DNA of 43,765 bases from an uncultured Burkholderiales bacterium. Lineage in GTDB: Bacteria; Pseudomonadota; Gammaproteobacteria; Burkholderiales; Burkholderiaceae_C. The stretch covers positions 1-43,765 of the forward strand of contig CAIWWN010000180.1 in assembly GCA_903916355.1 (NCBI GenBank), written 5' to 3'. The notes beneath the pieces were generated by a model. It did no database searches and was not told the DNA's origin. It was given only the letters and a program-made list of their open reading frames with translations. The position numbers were made by a program, and so were the translations under genes. Shown here piece after piece: positions 27,335 through 37,511 of the stretch; the stretch's first letter is position 1; the number at the start of each line of letters is the position of its first letter.

Positions 27335-27357
27335 GCCGCCTCCGGGCGGCTTTTTTT
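27335..27357 (+). terminator. Rho-independent terminator GCCGCC-tccg-GGCGGC-T7
   Basis: Perfect 6-bp stem followed by TTTTTTT. Confidence 0.85.
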
Positions 27358-27378
27358 CGCCTGCGACTGTGAGGTGCT

Positions 27379-28356
27379 TCAACTGGCCGTGATGCCGGCT
27401 TCTCGAATCAGCTTGGTGTAGCGGCTCAGCTGGTTCTTGAGCAGCACCGCCAGCTCGGCGGGGGAGGTGCCCAAAGGCGTCAGGCCCTGCGCCGCGAACT
27501 GTTCTTTGACGCCCGCATCCGCCAGCGCTTTGACGACTTCGTTTTGGTATTTGTCGATCACGGCCTTGGGCGTGCCCGCGGGCGCCATCACAGCAAACCA
27601 AGAATTCATCTCATAGCCCGGCAAACCCGATTCGGACACGGTGGGGATATCGGGGAACTGCCCCAGCCGCCTGGCTGCGGGAATACCCAAAATGCGCAGC
27701 TTGCCGGCCCGGACCAAGGGGCTGACGGTGGCAATGCCTTGCAAGCAGGTTTGCACCTCATTGGCCGCCGTGCCCACGGCCGCCTGCGTGGCGCCCTTGT
27801 AGGGCACGTGGGTCAGTTGAATGCCTGCTTGCATGGCAAACAAGGCCATGGCAATGTGCTGCGGGCTGCCGTTGCCGCCAGAGCCGTAATTGATGGTGCC
27901 TGGCGCTTTGCGCGCGGCTTCGATCAGATCGGCCGCGGTCTTGATGGGGGAGTCGGCAGGCACGACCAAGGCCCACTCGATGGCGGCCACCAGGGACACC
28001 GGTTCAAAATCCTTGAGGATGTCCCAGGGCATCTTGCTGTGAAAGCTGGGCAGCATGGTCATGATGCTGTCGTTGAAGCCGCCCAAGGTGTAGCCATCGG
28101 GGGCTGACTTGGCCACACGTTCTGCACCGATCAAACCCGATGCACCCGCCTGGTTGTCGATGGCGATGCCCACGCCCATGTTGAGGGCCATTTTTTGCGA
28201 AACGATGCGGGCCGCACTGTCCACCGCACTGCCAGCGGCCAGCGGGATGATCATCTTGATGGCTTTGTTGGGGTAGGCGCTTTGCGCCCACGTGTCGCGC
28301 AAGAGCAGACCCGCGGCTGTGGCGAGACCCGATTGAATGACAAGACGTCTTTGCAT
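27379..28356 (-). CDS. Bug-family substrate-binding protein
   Basis: AYPNKAIKMIIPLAAGSAVDSAARIVSQKM, NQAGASGLIGAERVAKSAPDGYTL. Confidence 0.9.
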   Translation of the reverse strand: MQRRLVIQSGLATAAGLLLRDTWAQSAYPNKAIKMIIPLAAGSAVDSAARIVSQKMALNMGVGIAIDNQAGASGLIGAERVAKSAPDGYTLGGFNDSIMTMLPSFHSKMPWDILKDFEPVSLVAAIEWALVVPADSPIKTAADLIEAARKAPGTINYGSGGNGSPQHIAMALFAMQAGIQLTHVPYKGATQAAVGTAANEVQTCLQGIATVSPLVRAGKLRILGIPAARRLGQFPDIPTVSESGLPGYEMNSWFAVMAPAGTPKAVIDKYQNEVVKALADAGVKEQFAAQGLTPLGTSPAELAVLLKNQLSRYTKLIREAGITAS

Positions 28357-28370
28357 GCGTGTCTCCTGTT

Positions 28371-29435
28371 TCAGTCAGGGGTATCGGCCAGGGTGGGCAC
28401 AGCCAACTGCTGCGCCACGCTATCGAGTTGGCGGGTCAAGGCGGCAGGAATATCAATGCCTTGCTGCAGATGCTTGAGGCGCTTGAGATGGCTTTGCTCA
28501 CCCGGTATCCAAATTTGGTCCACACCCGGCATGCGTTCACTGGCGTGAATTTCTTGCACCAGTTTGTCCACGCGCAGTTTGAAGGCGTGGACGTCACCAA
28601 AAGCGGCGGGGTCAATCACGGCAATGGCCTGGCCGGTGTTGGTCACGCTGGTGTCGTCGTTGTTGAAGTCGATCACCTCCTTGCCCATGGCGGCGCCATT
28701 CAGCGTGCCGGCCAGCAAGCCCACGATCATCGACAGGCCGTAGCCCTTGTAGCCGCCAATCGGCAGTAAAAAACCTTCGTCACTGCGCTTGGGGTCGAGC
28801 AGGGGTTGGCCTTGGCGATCGATCATCCAGCCCTCGGGCATCATTTGGCCCATCATGGCCTTGGCTTTGACTTTGCCGTAAGCGGCCACGGTCGTGGCCA
28901 TGTCCAGCACCACGGGCGCCTCTTGGTGCGTGGGAAAAGCCGCGGCGATCGGGTTGGTCGAGAGCAGCATGTCCAAGCCGCCCCAGGCCGGCAGGTGGTT
29001 GGCATTGCCCACTGCAAAATACAAACCCACCATGTCATGCGCCAGGGCCATGCGTGCATACAAAGAAGCCGGCCCTGCATGGTTGCTGTACCGACTGCCC
29101 ACCCAGGCAATGCCGCAGGTGCGGGCTTTTTCAATCGCCAGTTCGGTGGCGCGTTTCATCACCAAGTGGCCCATGCCGTTGTCGCCATCGACCAAGGCGG
29201 TGGCCGCGCGTTCTTCGACCACGCGGATGTTTGGTTTGACGTTGACCGCACCGCCCAAAATTCGCCGGATGTACACCGGCACGCGAATCACGCCATGGCC
29301 GTCTGAGCCTTGCAGGTCGGCCTCGGCCATGAGTTCGCCCACAGTGCGGGCATCGTCTTCAGGCAGACCCACCGCCTGCATGGTGGCGGTGATGAAGCGG
29401 CTCAACTGTTCGGGAGACACATTCAAATCAGACAT
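28371..29435 (-). CDS. Ldh-family (malate/L-lactate dehydrogenase type 2) oxidoreductase
   Basis: DLQGSDGHGVIRVPVYIRRI, DGDNGMGHLVMKRATELAIEKA, GGYKGYGLSMIVGLLAGTLNGA. Confidence 0.88.
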   Translation of the reverse strand: MSDLNVSPEQLSRFITATMQAVGLPEDDARTVGELMAEADLQGSDGHGVIRVPVYIRRILGGAVNVKPNIRVVEERAATALVDGDNGMGHLVMKRATELAIEKARTCGIAWVGSRYSNHAGPASLYARMALAHDMVGLYFAVGNANHLPAWGGLDMLLSTNPIAAAFPTHQEAPVVLDMATTVAAYGKVKAKAMMGQMMPEGWMIDRQGQPLLDPKRSDEGFLLPIGGYKGYGLSMIVGLLAGTLNGAAMGKEVIDFNNDDTSVTNTGQAIAVIDPAAFGDVHAFKLRVDKLVQEIHASERMPGVDQIWIPGEQSHLKRLKHLQQGIDIPAALTRQLDSVAQQLAVPTLADTPD

Positions 29436-30117
29436 TCATCATCCTTTGGTGCAAGGCCGAAACGGCGCAATCGGGGCTGGACAGAACAGGCACCGTGCTT
29501 TGGCGTTGCGCCCAAGGCTGGGCGGCTGCCATGGAAAACTGGGCCAACACAATGACGTCGCAAAAGGGTAGTTTTGTCACTGCCGCTGCTATTTTCTCGT
29601 GATGCAAATCGGCATGGCCGCGGTTGAGGTCGTCCATCGCCTCAGGCACATGCGCGGTATGGATTTCCAGCGCAATGCCCAGCCGCTCTGCCATGGTTTT
29701 CAGCTCCAAGACCATCGAGGCAATAGAGGGTTCAAAGGTCGCCAACAAGCCAACATGCAACACACCGTTCGGGCGGGGTGTGGCCAGGGCCATGTCGAAC
29801 ATGGCTTGGTTGGGTTTGAAGGTGGGCAAAGGGGTAGCCCGCGAAGCAGCCTCAATCGCAGGACCGAAAGCGGAGCAGGTGAACAAGATCGCTTCACAGC
29901 CGCAGCGCAGGGCGTATTGCGACAAATCGATAAAGCGCTGCGTCATGGCCTCGGTGAGTAGCCCGTCGTGTGCGCGGTCGAGCGACAGGCTGTCGTCCAG
30001 CAGGTTTTGCAGTTGAGCCTGAGGCCATAGCCGTTCAAAAGATGCCGCAATCGGCGCCACCGCCAGCGGCGTGGCGTGGATCAAGCCAATGCGTTTCAAA
30101 TGGCCCATCCTACTCAA
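29428..30117 (-). CDS. Asp/Glu/hydantoin racemase-superfamily protein
   Basis: IGLIHATPLAVAPIAASFERLWPQA, CEAILFTCSAFGPAIE, CDVIVLAQFSMAAA: two-Cys/hydrophobic pattern (second Cys position replaced by Ser). Confidence 0.75.
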   Translation of the reverse strand: MSRMGHLKRIGLIHATPLAVAPIAASFERLWPQAQLQNLLDDSLSLDRAHDGLLTEAMTQRFIDLSQYALRCGCEAILFTCSAFGPAIEAASRATPLPTFKPNQAMFDMALATPRPNGVLHVGLLATFEPSIASMVLELKTMAERLGIALEIHTAHVPEAMDDLNRGHADLHHEKIAAAVTKLPFCDVIVLAQFSMAAAQPWAQRQSTVPVLSSPDCAVSALHQRMMNV

Positions 30118-31082
30118 AGAGGTTTAAACCCCATGCCTTTGACGACCTTGCCCCAGTTTTCAAAATCCTTGTTCATCAGGTCGGTAAAAAATTCGGGTGA
30201 CTCGGTGTGAATGTCCAGGCCCATTTTTTTCATGCGCTCGCGCACGTCGGGTTGTTGCAAAGCCCAATTGACCTCTTTGTTGATGAGGTTGGTGATCTCG
30301 CGTGGCACGCCGGCTGGACCGATGATGCCAAACCAACCCCCTGAGGTATAGCCCGGCACCGTTTCAGCGATGGTCGGGACATTGGGGTAGTCGGGCGAGC
30401 GCGTCGCACGCGCGATGCCCAGCAGTCGCAACTTGCCTGAGTCGGCCAAGGGTTGTACGGAAATAAACGAACCGACCGAGGCGTTGATGTCACCACCCAA
30501 CATTTGCGTGAATACCGCGTTCATGTCACGGTAAGGGATGTGCATGTATTCAAAGCCGCCCATCATGCGCAATTGCTCGGTGGCAAAGTGCAGAAAAGCC
30601 CCTTCGCCATTGGTGCCAAAAGTCAATTTGCCGGGGTTGGCTTTGCCGTAGTCAATCAGTTCTTTGACGGTTTTGAACGGCGTTTTGGGACTGACCACCA
30701 AGGCCACAAAGTTGGATGCCATCATCGCCATGGGGGTGAAATCTTTGCGCGAATCGTAGGCCACTTTGGCATAGGCCAAAGGCACAATCACCATATTGCC
30801 CCCTTGCCCACAGCCCAAGGTGTAACCATCGGCCGGGGCTTGTTTCAGCAGGGTCAAGCCCAACTGGCCGGCAGAGCCTGCGCGGTTGTCAATCACAATG
30901 GCTTGTCCCAGACGCTCCGTCAATTTGGGCGCAATCATGCGCGTCAAAATATCGCAACTGTCGCCAGCGCCTGCCGGCACAATGATCCGAATTGGTTTAT
31001 TGGGATAGCCCTGAGCCATGGCGGGGCCGCCCGTGGCCCCAAGTACAAACACAGCGATCAGTGCAATGAAATTTTTCAACAT
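30114..31082 (-). CDS. Bug-family substrate-binding protein
   Basis: GYPNKPIRIIVPAGAGDSCDILTRMIAPKLTERLGQAIVIDNRAGSAGQLG. Confidence 0.9.
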   Translation of the reverse strand: MLKNFIALIAVFVLGATGGPAMAQGYPNKPIRIIVPAGAGDSCDILTRMIAPKLTERLGQAIVIDNRAGSAGQLGLTLLKQAPADGYTLGCGQGGNMVIVPLAYAKVAYDSRKDFTPMAMMASNFVALVVSPKTPFKTVKELIDYGKANPGKLTFGTNGEGAFLHFATEQLRMMGGFEYMHIPYRDMNAVFTQMLGGDINASVGSFISVQPLADSGKLRLLGIARATRSPDYPNVPTIAETVPGYTSGGWFGIIGPAGVPREITNLINKEVNWALQQPDVRERMKKMGLDIHTESPEFFTDLMNKDFENWGKVVKGMGFKPL

Positions 31083-31137
31083 CGGTCTCGTCCTTCTTGT
31101 CAGTACAAATACAGTCAGTTCAACGCTTCGCTTGAAA

Positions 31138-32130
31138 TCATTCGGCTTTGATGTTGCCGTCGCGAATCACTTGGCCCCAGCGCTGTAATTCCGACTTGAT
31201 ATAAGCCGAGAACTCATCCGCACCTTCGCCGCCGAGTTCATAGCCCAGGCTTTGCGCGTCTTCACGGAAAGCGGGCGTGGCCATGACCGCTGCCACATCA
31301 CTTTGCAGGCGTTGAATCACTGCACGCGGTGTGCCGGCGGGAACAAACAAGCCGTTCCAGCCGGAGGCTTCGACGTTGGGCAAGCCGGCTTCGGCCAGGG
31401 TCGGGACTTCGGGCAAGATGGGAATGCGCCTTGCCCCGGCCACGCCCAAGGCGATCAATTTGCCCGAGCGAATGTGCTGCGCCACCACTACGGGTGCCAG
31501 GTAGGCCGCGCCGACATGCCCCGCCAACAGGTCCGGCAATTCCGCGCCAATGGCTTTATATGGAATTTCTCGTGCCTGAATGCCGGTCACCAAATTGATT
31601 TTGGTGCCCAGCAACTGCGTGATGGAACCATTGCCACCGGAAGCAAAAGTCAAGGTTTGAGGCTGGCTCTTGCCCAGCGCCAAATATTCCTTGAGGGTCT
31701 TCACGCCCACGGCCGGAAAGACCACCAACACCAGCGGTGTGCTGGTCAGTTTGGTGATGGGGATCAAGGCCTCGTTGAGTCGACAGCAAGGATCGTTGCT
31801 CAACAAATCGTTCAGCGAATTGTTGATGTTGGCGTGGAACAAGGTATGGCCATCAGGTGCGGCACGGGCCGCTTCACGTGCGCCAATGGCACTGTTGGCA
31901 CCAGGGCGGTTTTCCACGATCACGCTTTGACCCAAGCGCTGGGCCAAGCCTGTGGTCAGTTTGCGCGCAAACACATCGACCGCGCTACCCGGACCCGCCG
32001 GCTCGATGATGCGCAGCGATTTGCTAGGAAAGCTTTGTGCCATGGCCGGTAAAGCCAACGCCGCCCATAAGCTGAGCCCCGTCAGACAGGCGGCCCCAAA
32101 GCGCACAGTGTGTAAAGTCAATCGGTTCAT
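31138..32130 (-). CDS. Bug-family substrate-binding protein
   Basis: SFPSKSLRIIEPAGPGSAVDVFARKLTTGLAQRLGQSVIVENRPGANSAIG. Confidence 0.9.
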   Translation of the reverse strand: MNRLTLHTVRFGAACLTGLSLWAALALPAMAQSFPSKSLRIIEPAGPGSAVDVFARKLTTGLAQRLGQSVIVENRPGANSAIGAREAARAAPDGHTLFHANINNSLNDLLSNDPCCRLNEALIPITKLTSTPLVLVVFPAVGVKTLKEYLALGKSQPQTLTFASGGNGSITQLLGTKINLVTGIQAREIPYKAIGAELPDLLAGHVGAAYLAPVVVAQHIRSGKLIALGVAGARRIPILPEVPTLAEAGLPNVEASGWNGLFVPAGTPRAVIQRLQSDVAAVMATPAFREDAQSLGYELGGEGADEFSAYIKSELQRWGQVIRDGNIKAE

Positions 32131-32978
32131 GCGTGCGCGCCCCTTTTCACGTTGTTCATGAAATCTGCAAACACGGTGGCCAAAGTGGCTTCGTGCGGTG
32201 CCCAGTCCGAAAACGGCAACAGTGGTACGTCCTGGTCTTGGATCGGCAGCTCGTACAAAATGCTGTTGGGGATCAAGGCGTGTGCGGCATGGCCGTTGAC
32301 GGAGGCATGGGTTTTGTCGTTGCCGGGCACGACGATGGTCGGCACGCGGATCGCGCGCATGACGTCGTCTTCCATGCCCAGTACCGGCTTGCGCGGGCCT
32401 TTGAGAAAGATGGACAGCCAATGCGTCATCACGCGGATGTACTCGGCCGGGTCCATGGCCATCAAGCGCGCCTGGTTGGCGGGGTTGGCTTGAATGCGCT
32501 CACGGTACTGTTCGGTTTCGCACACCGCTTGCATGCCGCCTTGTTCGGCCGCGCGGATGAATTGCTGGTAATACATTTCAGGCAGTCGGCCGGCTGCGAA
32601 GTCGCCGCCTGTGATCCGCATGAGCAACAAACCTTTGACAGATGCAGGATGTCGTTGGTTGAACAACATGGACAAGCGTGCACCGGATGATGTGCCGCCA
32701 ATAAAGGCGGGCGTGGCTTGCAATTTGTCCAGCAGCACGGCCAAGTCGTCGGCCCAGATTTCTTCTTCACCGTCGGCACCGGCAATCAGGACGTCGGTGG
32801 CGCCTGTGTTGCGACGATCGTGCAGCAAGACCCGAAACCCTTTGGCCGCAATTTTTTCAGCAAAGGCAATGAACTCATTGAAACCGCGTCGACCGCCTGT
32901 GATTAAGGCCAGCCAAGGACCGGTTTCACCAAACACACGGTAGTGCATTTGGACGTCGCGAATAGGCAAAAAGGGCAT
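32127..32978 (-). CDS. Alpha/beta hydrolase
   Basis: MPFLPIRDVQMHYRVFGETGPWLALITGG...VLLHDRRNTGATDV, GGTSSGARLSMLFNQRHP, PTIVVPGNDKTH. Confidence 0.88.
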   Translation of the reverse strand: MPFLPIRDVQMHYRVFGETGPWLALITGGRRGFNEFIAFAEKIAAKGFRVLLHDRRNTGATDVLIAGADGEEEIWADDLAVLLDKLQATPAFIGGTSSGARLSMLFNQRHPASVKGLLLMRITGGDFAAGRLPEMYYQQFIRAAEQGGMQAVCETEQYRERIQANPANQARLMAMDPAEYIRVMTHWLSIFLKGPRKPVLGMEDDVMRAIRVPTIVVPGNDKTHASVNGHAAHALIPNSILYELPIQDQDVPLLPFSDWAPHEATLATVFADFMNNVKRGAHA

Positions 32979-32995
32979 CTCAAACTTTCAAAATA

Positions 32996-33481
32996 TCAAC
33001 CGAATGCGGCAAGCACTTTGTCGCCCGCCACCACGGAATGGGCGTGGATCAATATGACAGCCAACAGGCAGGGTTCGGTACCGCGGTTAATCCAGTTGTG
33101 CACGGTGCCACGTTGCACCATCACATCACCCGCTTTGAGATGCACCTCCTCACCCGTTTCCAATTCCATGTCGATCTCGCCTTTCATGACGACGATGTAA
33201 TCGATGGTGTCGGTGCGGTGCACACGTTCTTGAAGGCCGGGGCGGAATTCGAGGATGCGAAAAACCGTGCCATTTTCCACCATCGTGAACTTGCCTTCGC
33301 GCTGGCCAGCGTCATCTGGCTTGGAGTTATTGGCCGGTGAAGAGTCGGTTGTCCACACGTTGCAGACCATGCCGCCTGGCCGGCCTTCGCGGAAGTGGCT
33401 GCAGATTTCGTCAATCTTGACGATGGCCTTGCCATCTTCATCGTGGCCTGTGATGATGCGGCGAACGGAAGGTAAATTCAT
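32996..33481 (-). CDS. Cupin-domain protein
   Basis: HRTDTIDYIVVMKGEIDMELETGEEVHLKAGDVMVQRGTVHNWINRGTEPCLLAVILI. Confidence 0.9.
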   Translation of the reverse strand: MNLPSVRRIITGHDEDGKAIVKIDEICSHFREGRPGGMVCNVWTTDSSPANNSKPDDAGQREGKFTMVENGTVFRILEFRPGLQERVHRTDTIDYIVVMKGEIDMELETGEEVHLKAGDVMVQRGTVHNWINRGTEPCLLAVILIHAHSVVAGDKVLAAFG

Positions 33482-33497
33482 TTCAATCTCCTGAGTT

Positions 33498-34043
33498 TCA
33501 AAGGGGGGTGCAGGTTTCGGGGGTCAGCATATGGCCTTTGACAAAAAGCAAAGGCGGGTGATCGGCCGTGTCAAATTTCAGCACGCGTGCCAGAATAATG
33601 CTGTGGTCTCCACCTTGGTAAATGCGGTCGGTTTCACAGTAAAAGCGGGCCGCACAGCCTTCAATGACGGGCACTTGAAGTTGCGCGTCCATCGCATAGT
33701 CCACGTTGGCAAACTTATCGGATTTGGGGTTCGAGAACTGATAAGCCAAATCTTTTTGCGCATCGGCCAAGATATGGATCACATGTGTTGAACCCACGGT
33801 GAAGGCATCCAGATTGGGCGACTTGTTGGACAGCGACCAGAGGACCAAAGCAGGCTCCAGTGAGACCGAACTGAAGCTGTTGACCGTCAGGCCCACCCAG
33901 CCTTCTTGGGTGGGTTGTTGGGCCGTGATGATGGTCACGCCTGTGGCGAAATGGCCCAATGCGCCGCGCAATGTGCGTTGGGCCGTCAAACGTGTATCTT
34001 GTGCCGATGGAGAGCTTGTTGAAGACATAGAGGACAGGCTCAT
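33498..34043 (-). CDS. Flavin reductase family protein
   Basis: LRGALGHFATGVTIITAQQPTQEGWVGLTVNSFSSVSLEPALVLWSLSNKSPN. Confidence 0.92.
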   Translation of the reverse strand: MSLSSMSSTSSPSAQDTRLTAQRTLRGALGHFATGVTIITAQQPTQEGWVGLTVNSFSSVSLEPALVLWSLSNKSPNLDAFTVGSTHVIHILADAQKDLAYQFSNPKSDKFANVDYAMDAQLQVPVIEGCAARFYCETDRIYQGGDHSIILARVLKFDTADHPPLLFVKGHMLTPETCTPL

Positions 34044-34768
34044 AAGCCCATGTAATATTTTTTAACCAAGTCGCTGCCGTAGAGCTCTTCGGTCGTGCCT
34101 TGCACCGCGATCTCGCCATGCACAATCAGGTAGCCCCGATCCGCCACGCGCATCGCTTGCGTGAAATTTTGTTCGGCCATCAAGACCGTCAATCCGGCCA
34201 TCTCTTTGAGTGTTTTGATTTGACTGATGACATGGTGAACCAAAATGGGCGCCAGTCCCACGGAGGGTTCATCGATTAACAGTATTTTGGGGCGTGACAT
34301 CAGGGCGCGCGCCAAGGCCAACATTTGTTGCTCTCCGCCGCTCATGCTGCCGGCCAATTGCTCGCGGCGTTCTTTGAGAATGGGAAACACCTCGTACGCT
34401 TGCGCCAAAGAGGTTTCAAGCGCGGCCCGCGCAGAGGGTCTGTAAGCGCCCAACATCAAATTTTGAGCCACCGTCATTTTGGGGAAAAGATGACGCCCCT
34501 CTGGCACCAAAGCGATGCCTGCATCCACAATTTGCTCGGTACTCATCTGCCGCAAGTTCAGCGCATGGCCGTCGATCGTGGCCCGTATCTCCCCTTGCGT
34601 GGCACGCACCAAGCCCATGATGCTTTTCATCAAGGTGCTTTTCCCATTGCCGTTGGTGCCCAGCAAGGCCACCGTTTCTGAGTCGTTCACCGCGATCGTG
34701 ACCCCGTTCAGCACCGTGACTGCGCCGTAGCCCGCATGCAAATTCTTGATTTGAATCTCAGTCGCCAA
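34040..34768 (-). CDS. livF: Branched-chain amino-acid-type ABC transporter ATPase (LivF)
   Basis: Walker A GTNGNGKSTLMKSI, SGGEQQMLALARALMSRPKILLIDEPSVGLAP. Confidence 0.93.
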   Translation of the reverse strand: MATEIQIKNLHAGYGAVTVLNGVTIAVNDSETVALLGTNGNGKSTLMKSIMGLVRATQGEIRATIDGHALNLRQMSTEQIVDAGIALVPEGRHLFPKMTVAQNLMLGAYRPSARAALETSLAQAYEVFPILKERREQLAGSMSGGEQQMLALARALMSRPKILLIDEPSVGLAPILVHHVISQIKTLKEMAGLTVLMAEQNFTQAMRVADRGYLIVHGEIAVQGTTEELYGSDLVKKYYMGL

Positions 34769-35495
34769 GGTAAATCCTTTCTACCAGCGGGTCACGCAAC
34801 ACTTCTTGCGTGGGTCCATCGGCAATTTTTTTACCCGCAGCCAGTACCACCAGGCGTTGTGAAAAAGCAGAAACCGCCCGCATGATGTGCTCAATCATGA
34901 TCACCGCAATGCCTTGCGAATTGAGTTGAAACAAGAGCGCCAAGATCTCATCGGTCTCCGAGGTCGCCAATCCGGCCATGGACTCATCGGCGATCAGCAA
35001 TTTGGGTTGTGCGGCAATGGCGCGGGCCAATTCCAGTTTGCGCAAATCGATTTGCGTCAGGCTGCCCGCCAACAGATCGGCTTTGGCCAGCAAGCCTACT
35101 TGCGCCAGGGCTTGGCGCGCTTGGTCTTCCAATTCGGCTTCGTTAAAGCGACGGCCACTGCGTTTCTCAGCGGCAAACATCATCGGGATCTTGATGTTTT
35201 TCAGCACGCTCAAGCGGGCAAAAGGCCGTGGAATCTGAAAGCTGCGGGCCAGACCGGCATAGGCACGCTGATGGGGTTTGAGGCCATCAAGCACCTGGCC
35301 ATCAAAAGTTATCTGCCCGGTGTCGTGACTCAAGACACCTGACAAACAATTGACGGTCGTGCTCTTGCCCGATCCATTGGGCCCAATCAGGCCCAGGCGC
35401 TCGCCGGGATAGACCTCGAAATCAATGCCATCGAGCACGACAAAACCACCAAAGCGCTTGCCTATGCCTTGCACACGCAGCAAAGGAGAGGTCAT
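34758..35495 (-). CDS. livG: Branched-chain amino-acid-type ABC transporter ATPase (LivG)
   Basis: GPNGSGKSTTVNCLSG, LTQIDLRKLELARAIAAQPKLLIADESMAGL. Confidence 0.92.
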   Translation of the reverse strand: MTSPLLRVQGIGKRFGGFVVLDGIDFEVYPGERLGLIGPNGSGKSTTVNCLSGVLSHDTGQITFDGQVLDGLKPHQRAYAGLARSFQIPRPFARLSVLKNIKIPMMFAAEKRSGRRFNEAELEDQARQALAQVGLLAKADLLAGSLTQIDLRKLELARAIAAQPKLLIADESMAGLATSETDEILALLFQLNSQGIAVIMIEHIMRAVSAFSQRLVVLAAGKKIADGPTQEVLRDPLVERIYLGD

Positions 35496-36511
35496 TTCAC
35501 ATCCTTTCCACGCAAGCGTTGCCACAAGCCCAAAATGCCGTTCGGCGCGATCGCGACGAAAACCATCATCAGCACGCCAACAAAGAGAAGACTCAGCTCC
35601 GGCGTGACCATGTTTTTAGAGCCGAAATACTGCTGCACACCGCCCAGCAACACCGCGCCGATCAACGGCCCGGACCAGTGCGTCATGCCGCCAATCAACG
35701 GCATGGCAATGCTGTTGACGGTGTGCACCAAGTTGAAGGCGCCAACCGGGTCGACGAAGGTGACAAAGTAAGGAAACAGCGCCCCTGCCGCCCCCATCAA
35801 GGCGCCGCTGAGCGTGGTGGCTTGCAGTTTCAGTTGCAGCGTCGGCACCCCCGAGCATTCGGCCGAATCTTCGTCGTCCCGAATCGCCTCTAAGCCTGCG
35901 CCCAATTTCTGGTGTTCGACGTTTCGCGCAATCGCCAAGGCCGCCATGGCAATCAGCAGCATGGCAAAGAAGACAAACTCGCTGGTGCTGGCAAAGCCCG
36001 CCACGGCGGGGGGCCGCATCACATAGGCGCCCCGTGCGCCGCCGACAAAAGACCAGTTCAACACCAAGGTTTGAACCACCACCGTCAGGGCCAGCGTGGA
36101 AATGGCAAAGAAGACACCACGCAAACGCAAGGTGAGGTAGCCGGTGGCCAGGCCCATCAAGCCCGAAACCGCGGCACCCATCAGTACCGAGGCGGGAATG
36201 ATCAGGTACGCGATGAAGGGGGCTGTGATGACGAACCCACCGAAATCCAGCGACTTGAGGGCTTGAAGACCGAGCAGCTTGTAAAAGAAGACGGTGGTGT
36301 ATCCGCCCACGGCAAAGAAGCAGGCGGAGCCAAAATTCACATAACCACCGTAGCCGCCCAAAATATTCCAGGCGGTGGCCAAAACAATGTACTGAAGAAT
36401 GTAATAGGCCACCAACAGGTAGTAGCCTTCTGCCAGCGCTTTAACGCCAAAGAAAATCGTCGCGCCGGCGATCAACAGGCCGATGAGAAAACGCGTATTC
36501 GATGTGAACAT
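35492..36511 (-). CDS. livM: Branched-chain amino-acid-type ABC transporter permease (LivM)
   Basis: LATAWNILGGYGGYVNFGSACFFAVGGYTTV, AIRDDEDSAECSGV. Confidence 0.92.
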   Translation of the reverse strand: MFTSNTRFLIGLLIAGATIFFGVKALAEGYYLLVAYYILQYIVLATAWNILGGYGGYVNFGSACFFAVGGYTTVFFYKLLGLQALKSLDFGGFVITAPFIAYLIIPASVLMGAAVSGLMGLATGYLTLRLRGVFFAISTLALTVVVQTLVLNWSFVGGARGAYVMRPPAVAGFASTSEFVFFAMLLIAMAALAIARNVEHQKLGAGLEAIRDDEDSAECSGVPTLQLKLQATTLSGALMGAAGALFPYFVTFVDPVGAFNLVHTVNSIAMPLIGGMTHWSGPLIGAVLLGGVQQYFGSKNMVTPELSLLFVGVLMMVFVAIAPNGILGLWQRLRGKDVK

Positions 36512-37395
36512 CAGTTTCTCCCCATCAGGCCTGCAGGACGCCAAGCCAGGGTGAAAAGCAAAATCCCAAAAGCAACGGCGGGGGACCACGATGGACCGAT
36601 AAAGGTCGAGGTCAAACTCTCAGCCACACCCAGCAAAATGGCGGCGTACAAAGTGCCAGACATGCTGCCCATGCCACCCAGAACGCAGACCGCAAAGACG
36701 CGGCCAATGTACTCGCGTCCCAGGGCGGGTTCAACCGGTTGAATGATGATCAACGCGGCCCCACCCAATGCCGCCGTGGCGACTGAAAGGCCGAAAGCGA
36801 TTTGCTTGATGCGCACCGGATCCACACCCATCAAACGCAAACCCAAAGGCTCTTGGGAGACGGCGGCCACCGCCAAGCCAAAAAACGTGCGCGTCAAAAA
36901 CAGATGCATGCCCGTCACCACCAGCAGGCCAATGAAGAAGGGAATCAACAAACGCATTGGAATGCCCACGACGCCCACATTGAGCACCGTGTCGACATAG
37001 GGGGTTTCAACGCCGCGCAGATCAGCGCCAAAAACCAGGATCAGCGCGACATCGGTCACGAACAACAAGCCAAAGAAAAAGGCCAAGCCGCGGCGCGGAT
37101 CTTTTTCACGGCTTTCAAACAACTGGAAGTAGACCCTGTAAATGCCCATGCCCAAAAGCCCGAACAAAGGCGCAATCAGCAGCATGATCAGTAAAGGGTC
37201 CAAGCCCCAGCGGCTGTTGAGCAGGTAGGCCATGAAAGAGCCCAGCATGATCATGGCGGGGTGCGAGATATTGGCAATGTCGAGCATGCCAAACGAGATC
37301 GAAATGCCGATAGAGACCGCGGCATAAAACCCGCCCAGCATGATGCCCGCCACCAGGGCATTGGCCAGAAGATCAAGAATGGTGCTGAGTTCCAT
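36511..37395 (-). CDS. livH: Branched-chain amino-acid-type ABC transporter permease (LivH)
   Basis: LVAGIMLGGFYAAVSIGISISFGMLDIANISHPAMIMLGSF. Confidence 0.92.
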   Translation of the reverse strand: MELSTILDLLANALVAGIMLGGFYAAVSIGISISFGMLDIANISHPAMIMLGSFMAYLLNSRWGLDPLLIMLLIAPLFGLLGMGIYRVYFQLFESREKDPRRGLAFFFGLLFVTDVALILVFGADLRGVETPYVDTVLNVGVVGIPMRLLIPFFIGLLVVTGMHLFLTRTFFGLAVAAVSQEPLGLRLMGVDPVRIKQIAFGLSVATAALGGAALIIIQPVEPALGREYIGRVFAVCVLGGMGSMSGTLYAAILLGVAESLTSTFIGPSWSPAVAFGILLFTLAWRPAGLMGRN

Positions 37396-37511
37396 GAGGC
37401 GTTCAAGAGCCGTTTAGTGCGTTCGACCCCGCCTTCAAGCGGCCAGGGGATTCGGTTGCAGGTTGGATAACCCCACGCCAAGCACTCGCGCCTTCGCGTG
37501 GGCCGCTTGCA

